From DASVEE01 sp036380735 (lineage in GTDB: Bacteria > Acidobacteriota > Thermoanaerobaculia > Gp7-AA8), in contig DASVEE010000011.1 of assembly GCA_036380735.1 (NCBI GenBank), positions 179,949-243,948 of the forward strand: 64,000 nt of DNA. The letters are read 5' to 3'. The position numbers were made by a program, and so were the translations under genes. Positions 57,760-64,000 of the stretch are shown here, one piece after another. The stretch's first letter is position 1. Each line of letters opens with the position of its first letter. Under the pieces are notes generated by a model. That model saw nothing but the letters and a program-made list of their open reading frames with translations, was not told where the DNA came from and searched no databases.

Positions 57760-59331
57760 GTGCGTGTCCTCACCTTCATGTTGTCGTTGCTGATCGCGGG
57801 GCTCGCGCTGCTGGCGACGCTGCAGTACCGCTGGATCGACCGCGTGTCGGACGCGGAGCGGCAGCAGATGCGCGCCAACCTGGACTTCGCCGCGCGCCGC
57901 TTCGTCGAAGGGCTGCAGTCGGAGCTCGAGGCCACCGTCGAAGCGTTCGCGCCGGAGACGGATGCGTTCACTCGCTATGAAGAGTGGAAGCGGGACGCCG
58001 CGCATCCGGAGCTGATCGCGGCCGTCTATCTCGTGGAGCCCGGGGGATTCGTGCAGCGGCTCGATCTGGAGAGCGGAGCGCTCGTCGAGGCGGAGCCGCC
58101 GGCTGGCCTGCCGCACGAGCGCCGGGGGCCGCCGTCCGGCCCCTTTCTCGCCGAGGCGCTGGCGCTCTTCGTGATCCACAGGCCCCCGCCCGGTGAGATG
58201 CCTCTCTTCGGCGGCGGTGGCGGCGAGCCGGGCCCGCGGCCGGCGACGCTGCTCATGCTCGACCGCGCGGAGCTGGCGAAGAGCGTGCTGCCGGAGCTCG
58301 CACAGCGTCACCTCGCCTCGACCGACATCGCGATCTACAACGGCGATGCGTTGCTCTACCGCTCCAACCCCGCGTGGCCCGATGGACGTACGCCTCCTGA
58401 CGTCGAAATGCCGTTCGTCGCCGCCCGCGGCCGCGGGCGTCCTGGGGGCCGTGGCATGTTCGCCGGACCGCCGCCCGAGCGGCTGCCGATGCGGCTCCTC
58501 GTGCGCCGCCACGGTGGCGGTGTCGACGCCGCCATCGCCGCAGCGCGCCTGCGCAATCTCGCCGTCAGCTTCGGCGTGCTCCTCGTGCTCGCCGCGACGA
58601 TGGTGTTGCTCCTCGTGCTGCTCCGCCGCGCACACCGCCTGCGCGTGCAGCAGACGGAGTTCGTCGCCGCGATGAGCCACGAATTGAACACGCCCGTCGC
58701 CGCGCTGCGTTCGGCGGGGGAGAACCTCCGCGACGGGATCATCGTCGATCGCGAGCGCGTCGTCCGCTACGGCGACACCATCGTCCGCGAAGCCTCCCGC
58801 CTCGGCGAGCTGCTCGGCCAGGTGCTCGAATACGCGGGCATGCAGGCGCGCCGCAACGCGCCGCCGCACGAGCCCGTGCACGTCGCGAGCGTCATCGACG
58901 AAGCGATCGCGCAGTGCCGCTGGCTCGTCGACGGCACGCCGATCGAGCTCGCCACCTCGATCGACGACGGACTGCCGCCGGTCGCCGGCGACGCGAAAGC
59001 GCTGACCAGCGCCGTGCAGAACCTCATCGCCAACGCCATCCGCTACGGCGGCAGCGGCAGCTGGGTCGGCGTGCGCGCCACGCGCGACCGCAGCGGCGGC
59101 GTCTGCATCACCGTCGAAGACCGCGGCCCCGGCATCGACAGCCGCGACGCGTCGCACGTGTTCGAGCCGTTCTATCGCGGACACAATCAGCACATGACGC
59201 GCGGCGCCGGCCTCGGGCTCTCCATCGTGCAGCGCATCGTGCAGGAGCACGGCGGCCGCGTCGCCCTCGAGCGCCGCAGCCCGGGCGCGGCGTTCACCAT
59301 CCAGTTGCCCGCGGGGGCCGCTCATGCCTGA
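57760..59331 (+). CDS. Membrane sensor histidine kinase
   Basis: A 523-residue kinase. First helix about 5-22, a long periplasmic region (23-270) with Pro/Gly/Arg-rich segments, second helix about 270-290, HisKA with His307 (AMSHELNTP) and HATPase ('NLIANAIRYGG', 'DRGPGI', 'GAGLGLSI'). The 'HELNTPVAALRSAGENLRDG' form is a variant group common in Acidobacteriota. The GTG at 57760 is used. It overlaps its response regulator by 8 bases. It probably senses envelope stress or metals, given the divergent Spy-like gene; this is inference. Confidence 0.88.
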   Translation: MRVLTFMLSLLIAGLALLATLQYRWIDRVSDAERQQMRANLDFAARRFVEGLQSELEATVEAFAPETDAFTRYEEWKRDAAHPELIAAVYLVEPGGFVQRLDLESGALVEAEPPAGLPHERRGPPSGPFLAEALALFVIHRPPPGEMPLFGGGGGEPGPRPATLLMLDRAELAKSVLPELAQRHLASTDIAIYNGDALLYRSNPAWPDGRTPPDVEMPFVAARGRGRPGGRGMFAGPPPERLPMRLLVRRHGGGVDAAIAAARLRNLAVSFGVLLVLAATMVLLLVLLRRAHRLRVQQTEFVAAMSHELNTPVAALRSAGENLRDGIIVDRERVVRYGDTIVREASRLGELLGQVLEYAGMQARRNAPPHEPVHVASVIDEAIAQCRWLVDGTPIELATSIDDGLPPVAGDAKALTSAVQNLIANAIRYGGSGSWVGVRATRDRSGGVCITVEDRGPGIDSRDASHVFEPFYRGHNQHMTRGAGLGLSIVQRIVQEHGGRVALERRSPGAAFTIQLPAGAAHA

Positions 59332-60013
59332 GCATCGCGTCCTGCTCGTCGAAGACGAAGAAGCGCTGATCCTGACGCTGCAGGACCGGTTGGTGAGCGA
59401 AGGCTACGACGTCACCGTCGCTACCGACGGCGAGACCGCCCTCGACCTCGGCACGCACAAGCCGTTCGACGCGATCGTGCTCGACGTCGCGCTGCCGAAG
59501 AAGAACGGCTTCGACGTCTGCCGCGACCTTCGCGCGCGCGGCGTGCAGACGCCGATCCTGATGCTCACCGCGCGCGGCCAGCTCATCGACCGCGTCCTCG
59601 GGCTGAAGCTCGGCGCCGACGACTACCTCACCAAGCCATTCGAGATGATGGAGCTGCTCGCGCGCATCGAAGCGCTGCTGCGCCGCGCACGCACGCTGAC
59701 GGCAAGCAGCGCCGACGCGTATTCGTTCGGCAATGTGGAGGCCGACTTCCGCCGCGCCGAAGTGCGGCGCGATGGGGTGGCGCTGGAGCTGTCGGTGCTC
59801 GAGCTCAAGCTGCTGCGCTACCTCGTCGAGCACCGCGGCTCCGTGCTCACGCGCGACGAGCTGCTCGAGAAAGTGTGGGGCTACGACGCCATGCCGGTGA
59901 CGCGCACCGTCGACGTGCACATCGCGTCGCTCCGCCAGAAGCTCGAGCCGAATCCGGCGCGGCCCGAGTTCATCATCACGGTGCACGGGATGGGCTACAA
60001 GTTCGTCGGGTGA
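59324..60013 (+). CDS. OmpR/PhoB-family response regulator
   Basis: A 229-residue regulator. The receiver domain has phospho-acceptor Asp54 (IVLDVALP), an acidic pair near 10-12 and Lys104 (YLTKPFE). The C-terminal winged helix (about 132-229) has 'LTRDELLEKVWGYDAMPVTRTVDVHIASLRQKLE' and ends 'VHGMGYKFVG'. It is the partner of the overlapping kinase gene. The 3' end overlaps a convergent small membrane-protein gene by 19 bases. Confidence 0.93.
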   Translation: MPEHRVLLVEDEEALILTLQDRLVSEGYDVTVATDGETALDLGTHKPFDAIVLDVALPKKNGFDVCRDLRARGVQTPILMLTARGQLIDRVLGLKLGADDYLTKPFEMMELLARIEALLRRARTLTASSADAYSFGNVEADFRRAEVRRDGVALELSVLELKLLRYLVEHRGSVLTRDELLEKVWGYDAMPVTRTVDVHIASLRQKLEPNPARPEFIITVHGMGYKFVG

Positions 60014-60258
60014 GGGCGCCCGAAGCGGCGCTGCACCTTCTTCACCTCCCACGTCACGACGCCCGCGCCGATGGCGAGGATGATCGTGCCGGCGAGCAGC
60101 TTGACGAGGCCGCTGGCCGCCTTCGCCGCGAGGCTGAAGAGGAAGGCGCCGCTGATGAGTGTGACGACGCTGAGCACGCCCGCGCGGACGGCGATTCCCT
60201 TGGCGGTCTGACGGGCGGTGTCACGAAATGAGGTGCGTTCGACTGGGTAGGTGGTCAT
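59995..60258 (-). CDS. Small hypothetical membrane protein
   Basis: An 87-residue protein: hydrophilic N-terminus (MTTYPVERTSFRDTARQ), two closely spaced hydrophobic segments ('AGVLSVVTLISGAFLFSLAA' and 'LVKLLAGTIILAIGAGVVTW') and a basic end (KKVQRRFGRPHPTNL). I do not recognise a family. The start at 60258 is chosen as the ATG just before the polar N-terminus. It is convergent with the response regulator, overlapping its last 19 bases, and divergent from the PhnB-like gene (40 bases apart). Confidence 0.6.
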   Translation of the reverse strand: MTTYPVERTSFRDTARQTAKGIAVRAGVLSVVTLISGAFLFSLAAKAASGLVKLLAGTIILAIGAGVVTWEVKKVQRRFGRPHPTNL

Positions 60259-60297
60259 GCTCCCGTAGAGAGCAACGGGCGTGCTAACGTCCCGCGC

Positions 60298-60681
60298 ATG
60301 ACGACGTATAAGCCATCTTCCTACAGCACCGTCTCGCCATACCTGATCGTCAACGGCGCCAGCGCCACCATCGACTTCCTCGTCAACATCCTCGGCGGCA
60401 CCGAGATCCGCCGCTTCCCCGCGGAATCCGGCGGTCTCATGCACGCCGAGGTGCGCCTCGGCGACACCGTGATCATGCTGGCCGACGCGACGCCCGACTG
60501 GCCCGCTGTGCCGTCGATGGTGCACGTGTACGTACCGGACGTGGACGATACCTACCGCCGCGCCCTGGCCGCCGGCGCCACCTCCGTGCAGGAGCCCGTC
60601 AAGAAACAAGACGAAGACAAACGCGGCGGCATCAAAGACGCCGGCGGCACCACCTGGTGGATTGCGACCAGGGTCGGGTGA
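60298..60681 (+). CDS. PhnB-like VOC-family protein
   Basis: A 127-residue vicinal-oxygen-chelate protein of the PhnB/glyoxalase-like branch: 'TVSPYLIVNGASATIDFLVNILGG', 'MHAEVRLGDTVIMLAD', 'MVHVYVPDVDDTYRRALAAGAT', 'VKKQDEDKRGGIKDAGGTTWWIAT'. Most such proteins have no known substrate. The His/Glu metal ligands of true glyoxalase I are only partly present. The stop is followed after 6 bases by the largest family A array. Confidence 0.85.
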   Translation: MTTYKPSSYSTVSPYLIVNGASATIDFLVNILGGTEIRRFPAESGGLMHAEVRLGDTVIMLADATPDWPAVPSMVHVYVPDVDDTYRRALAAGATSVQEPVKKQDEDKRGGIKDAGGTTWWIATRVG

Positions 60682-60686
60682 GGCGC

Positions 60687-60998
60687 AGGGGACGATAGGA
60701 CCTATAGGACGAATAGGACGCATGGGACGCATGGGACGCACGGGACGCATGGGACGCATGGGACGCATGGGACGCCTGGGACCCCGCCCACCCCGGAGTT
60801 GAAGTGACCCATGCGGAGTGCGCCCCTCCGTGTCATCCCGAATCGCCCGTATGGGGGCTGGGCGGAGGAGGGCGGTGAGGGATCTGTGCGGGGGAAGGCA
60901 GCAAACACGATGCGGTGCCCTATCGCACCGCGCGCGACCTTTCCGATGCTTCTAGTCCTATCCGTCCTATAGGTCCGATTCGTCCCATCGTCCCCCCC
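60687..60998. repeat. Longest 9-bp-word array with a perfect GGGACGCAT expansion
   Basis: The left arm begins with mixed words (GATAGGACC, TATAGGACG) and then runs through about six nearly identical GGGACGCAT units (60720-60776). The right arm (60954-60998) has only about five mixed reverse words (GTCCTATCC, GTCCTATAG and others). The 170-base centre is unique sequence with no gene. The uniform units suggest a recent one-sided expansion. Together with the terminator it fills 60682-61054. Confidence 0.88.
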
Positions 60999-61002
60999 AA
61001 AC

Positions 61003-61031
61003 AAAAAGGCCCCGGACTTTCGCCCGGGGCC
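61003..61031 (-). terminator. Rho-independent terminator of the DUF11-repeat gene
   Basis: An 8-bp stem GGCCCCGG / CCGGGGCC with a CTTTCG-containing loop; on the minus strand it is followed by TTTTTGTTT. It lies 23 bases after the stop of the DUF11 gene. Confidence 0.9.
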
Positions 61032-61054
61032 AAGGTACTCAACTAATCCGGGCG

Positions 61055-64000
61055 CTACATCCGCCCCCTCACCACCACCGCCCCCGCGAGTGCCAGCACC
61101 ACCGCCAGCATCAGCAGCATGCCGGGGTCCAGCGCGGGGACGTTGGCGGCGGCCAGGGTGACGATCGTGGTGATGGTGGGGTCGTCGTCGCCCGGGGGCG
61201 TGGGGTCGTCGCTGCTGATGGTGCCGAGCTCTGTCGACGTGACCGTCGCCTGGTTCATGATCGAATTCACACCCGCCGGCAGCACCGCGTCGATGCGCAC
61301 GCGGAACCGCACCTCCGCCGACTCGTTCGGCAGCAGCGTGCCGATGTTGACGCCGACGCTGCCCGTGCTCGAGGTGATCAGGCCGCGCGTCGTGGTGACG
61401 GAGCCCGCGATGATCGTCGTGTACGCCGGTGCGGTGTCGCTGAGGACGACGTTCGTGGCCGGCGAGGCGCCATCGTTGCGGACCTCGATGGTGTACTCGA
61501 CGCCCTCGCCCGGGTTCAGCTCGTTGTTGCCGTTGTCGTCGATGGCGATCGTGTCGATCTTCGTCACGACGAGGATCGGCAGCGACTGTACGACCGTGGT
61601 CTCCGTGTCGGTGTCGTCGGTCGGATCGTCATCGGGCGTCGTCGAGGTGACGGTCGCGCTGTTGTTGAGCGGACCGCCGGTCGACGGCGTCGTGACGACG
61701 ATGCTGATCGGCGGCGCCGCGCCGACGGCGAGCGACGGCATCGTGCAGGTGACGACGCCCGCCGCTTCCGCGCACGTCCAGCCGGTGCCGCTCGCGGAGA
61801 TGAACGTGACGCCCGCCGGCAGCGTGTCGACGACGGAGACCGCGGTGGCGGCTGACGGACCGGCGTTGCTCACCGCCAGCGTGTAGGTGAGGGACGCGCT
61901 GATGGCGACGGGATCGGCGGAGTCGCTCTTCACGATCGACAGATCGGCCGAAGGATCGGCCACGAGGTCGGTGGTCTCGCTGTCGCTGTCGTTGCTGCCA
62001 TTCGGATCGGCGGTGGAACCGGTGACCGTGGCGTTGTTCGTGAGCTGCCCCTCCGCTGCCGGAGCCGTCACGACGACCGTGATGGCCGGAGCGGTGCCAA
62101 CGGCGAGCGAGGGCATCGTGCAGGTGACGGCGCCCGCCGCTTCCGCGCACGTCCAGCCGGTGCCGCTCGCGGAGACGAAGGTGACGCCGGCGGGCAGCGC
62201 GTCGCTGACGCTGACGTTCGTCGCCGTCGACGGCCCGGCGTTGGCCACGGCGAGCGTGTAGGTGATGCTGCCGCCCGGCGCGACCGGGTCGGCCAGATCG
62301 GTCTTGGTGATGGACAGGTCGGCCGACGGCGCCGCGACGACGTCGGTGGTCTCGCTGTCGCTGTCGTTGGCGCTGTTGCTGTCGTTCTCGGCCATCGACA
62401 CCGTGGCGTTGTTCGTCAGCGTCGTCGGTGCCGCCGGAGCGGTGACCGTGATGGTGATGGCCGGTGCGGTGGTGACGCCGAGGGTGGGCATGGTGCAGGT
62501 GACGACAGCGGCGGCTTCGGCGCACGTCCAGCCGGTGCCGGTCGCGGAGACGAAGGTGACGCTGGGCGGCAGCGTGTCGGTGACGGTCACGGCCGTCGCG
62601 GTGGACGGACCGGCGTTGGTGACGGTGAGCGTGTAGAGGATGGTGCCGCTCGGCGCCACCGGGTCCACGGCATCCGTCTTCACGATCGACACATCCGCGC
62701 TCACCACCTCGGTGGTCTCGCTGTCACTGTCGTTGGCGCTGTTGCTGTCGTTCGTGGCCGAGGAAACGGTGGCGTTGTTGGTGAGCAATCCTGCCGTGGC
62801 CGGAGCCGTGACCGTGACCGTGATGTCCGGCGCGGTGCCGATCGCGAGCGAGGGCATCGTGCAGGTGACGACGCCCGCCGCTTCGTTGCACGTCCAGCCG
62901 GTACCGGTGGCGCTGACGAACGTCACTCCGGCCGGGAGTGTGTCGACCACGCTGACGGAGGTCGCGGTCGACGGACCATTGTTGGTCACGGTAAGGGTGT
63001 AGACCACGCTGCTGTTCGGCGCCACCGGATCGGCGGCGTCGATCTTGACGATGGAGAGGTCGGCGCTCGGAGCGGCGGTGACGTCGGTCGTTTCGGTGTC
63101 GGTGTCGTTGGCGCTGTTCGGATCGGTGGTGGCGGTGGAGACGGTGGCGCTGTTCGAGAGCTGGCCCGGTGTCGCCGGCGCCGTGACGGTGATGGTGATC
63201 GGCGCGGCGGTGGTGACGCCGAGCGAAGGCATCGTGCAGGTGACGACGCCCGCGGCTTCGTTGCAGGTCCAGCCGGTGCCGGTGGCGCTGACGAAGGTGA
63301 CGCCGGCGGGGAGTGTGTCGACCACGCTTACGGAGGTCGCGGTCGAGGGACCGGAATTCGTGACGGTGAGCGTGTAGACGATGTTGCTGCTCGGGAGGAC
63401 CGGGTCGGCGGCGTCGATCTTGGTGATGGAGAGATCGGCGGTCGCGACCTCCGTCGTTTCGGTGTCGCTGTCGTCCGTGTTGTCCGGATCGCTCGTCGCC
63501 GAGTCCACGGTGACGCTGTTGGAGAGCGTGCCCGCCGTCGCCGGAGCGGTGACCGTGACGGTGATGGCTGGCGCGGTGCCGGCGGCCAGCGAGGGCATGG
63601 TGCAGGTCACGACGCCCGCCGCTTCGTTGCACGTCCAGCCGGTGCCGGTCGCGGAGACGAAGGTCACGCCGGCGGGGAGCGTGTCGACCACGCTGACGGC
63701 GGTGGCGGTGGAGGGACCGGCGTTCGTGACGGTCAGGGTGTAGACGACGCTGCTGTTCGGCGCCACTGGATCGGCGGCGTCAATCTTGACGATGGAGAGA
63801 TCGGCCGAGGCGACGTCGGTGGTTTCGGTGTCGCTGTCGTTGCCGCTGACGGGGTCGGCGATGGCCGAGGAAACCGTGACGCTGTTGGAGAGCGTCCCTG
63901 CCGTTGCCGGCGCGGTGACCGTGACGGTGATGTCCGGGGCGGTGCCCACGGCGAGCGACGGCATGGTGCAGGTGACGACGCCCGCGGCTTCGTTGCAGGT
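61055..64000 (-). CDS. Large surface protein with DUF11 repeats and IPTL-CTERM-like C-terminus (5' end outside the window)
   Basis: 982 codons are visible and the frame is still open at the right edge. It consists of one partial and six full repeats of about 115-120 residues, each starting ADLSIVKIDAADPVAPNSS and containing 'VSVVDTLPAGVTFVSATGTGWTC' and 'CTMPSLAVGTAP' (two Cys per repeat, probably a disulphide). These are DUF11 (CARDB/Ig-like) domains. A different final Ig-like domain follows, then an Asp/Thr/Pro-rich spacer and 'VPALDPGMLLMLAVVLALAGAVVVRGRM', a sorting-type tail like IPTL-CTERM (motif, helix, Arg). Repeats are highly alike at DNA level, so homogenisation is ongoing. Likely cell-surface anchored or exported. 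Confidence 0.88.
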   Translation of the reverse strand, partial: TCNEAAGVVTCTMPSLAVGTAPDITVTVTAPATAGTLSNSVTVSSAIADPVSGNDSDTETTDVASADLSIVKIDAADPVAPNSSVVYTLTVTNAGPSTATAVSVVDTLPAGVTFVSATGTGWTCNEAAGVVTCTMPSLAAGTAPAITVTVTAPATAGTLSNSVTVDSATSDPDNTDDSDTETTEVATADLSITKIDAADPVLPSSNIVYTLTVTNSGPSTATSVSVVDTLPAGVTFVSATGTGWTCNEAAGVVTCTMPSLGVTTAAPITITVTAPATPGQLSNSATVSTATTDPNSANDTDTETTDVTAAPSADLSIVKIDAADPVAPNSSVVYTLTVTNNGPSTATSVSVVDTLPAGVTFVSATGTGWTCNEAAGVVTCTMPSLAIGTAPDITVTVTAPATAGLLTNNATVSSATNDSNSANDSDSETTEVVSADVSIVKTDAVDPVAPSGTILYTLTVTNAGPSTATAVTVTDTLPPSVTFVSATGTGWTCAEAAAVVTCTMPTLGVTTAPAITITVTAPAAPTTLTNNATVSMAENDSNSANDSDSETTDVVAAPSADLSITKTDLADPVAPGGSITYTLAVANAGPSTATNVSVSDALPAGVTFVSASGTGWTCAEAAGAVTCTMPSLAVGTAPAITVVVTAPAAEGQLTNNATVTGSTADPNGSNDSDSETTDLVADPSADLSIVKSDSADPVAISASLTYTLAVSNAGPSAATAVSVVDTLPAGVTFISASGTGWTCAEAAGVVTCTMPSLAVGAAPPISIVVTTPSTGGPLNNSATVTSTTPDDDPTDDTDTETTVVQSLPILVVTKIDTIAIDDNGNNELNPGEGVEYTIEVRNDGASPATNVVLSDTAPAYTTIIAGSVTTTRGLITSSTGSVGVNIGTLLPNESAEVRFRVRIDAVLPAGVNSIMNQATVTSTELGTISSDDPTPPGDDDPTITTIVTLAAANVPALDPGMLLMLAVVLALAGAVVVRGRM

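Overview
The window is a GC-rich, densely coded bacterial chromosome segment with an aerobic, Gram-negative-type gene set: TonB/ExbB/ExbD, type IV pilus minor pilins, outer-membrane barrel and lipoprotein signals, and FadE beta-oxidation. The mix (class GN sortase with its VIT/VWA target, giant collagen-like S74 proteins, DUF11-repeat surface protein with an IPTL-CTERM-like end, DUF2911-TPR protein, TMTC-like TPR membrane protein, tRNA-Sec) suggests an Acidobacteriota-type genome, perhaps Thermoanaerobaculia or Vicinamibacteria. That placement is inference; there is no rRNA here. No phage, transposase, CRISPR array or plasmid gene was seen.

Layout. 1-7.1 kb: end of an unknown gene, then four monovalent cation:proton antiporters on the minus strand (one with a C-terminal UBP-type zinc finger) around a plus-strand ArsI/CadI-type metalloenzyme. 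7.2-13.8 kb: minus-strand minor-pilin operon (FimT, PilV-like, a 1000-residue PilW-like protein with fibronectin III domains, an 806-residue PilX-like protein) closed by a strong terminator. 14.0-16.9 kb: FCY1-type cytosine deaminase, then prepilin peptidase overlapping a PAS histidine kinase. 17.1 kb: tRNA-Sec (UCA). 17.3-19.7 kb: tonB-exbB-exbD-exbD operon. 20-23.6 kb: DUF3616-like protein, REC-EAL phosphodiesterase, repeat lipoprotein. 24-26.4 kb: fadE behind a FadR-like operator, bracketed by two copies of a 239-bp element. 26.7-27.2 kb: tandem-repeat block without genes. 27.3-34.4 kb: secreted Arg/Asn/Ser-rich protein, tiny Lys-rich protein, S66 carboxypeptidase, YdjM-like hydrolase, barrel, M3 lipoprotein peptidase, Cys-containing unknown. 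34.6-37.1 kb: sortase target and class GN sortase. 37.2-45.6 kb: oxidoreductases, DUF2911-TPR, CBU_0592 protein, frameshifted RlmN/Cfr-like gene, ABC-F, P450, PAP2 protein. 45.6-52.7 kb: ECF-like sigma factor and two giant paralogous collagen-like S74 proteins. 52.9-56.9 kb: TMTC-like protein and a fifth antiporter. 57.2-60.0 kb: Spy-like protein divergent from a kinase-regulator pair. 61.1-64 kb: DUF11-repeat protein, open at the right edge.

The most unusual content is intergenic. About twenty gaps hold arrays of very short degenerate words read first in one orientation and then in reverse complement, so each gap can fold into one long hairpin. Four word families share this plan: a 9-bp word (RGGACNNAT) and three 7-bp words (GGGCTCA, GGTTNTY/CGTTNTC, GCAGAAC). 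They supply stop codons and C-terminal tails to flanking genes, replace ribosome-binding regions, and one 9-bp array lies in frame inside a membrane-protein gene. Two 239-bp copies with long terminal inverted repeats look like a mobile or amplified form. The architecture recalls the heptamer STRR repeats of cyanobacteria, but the inverted plan with interchangeable words is the best candidate here for an undescribed system.
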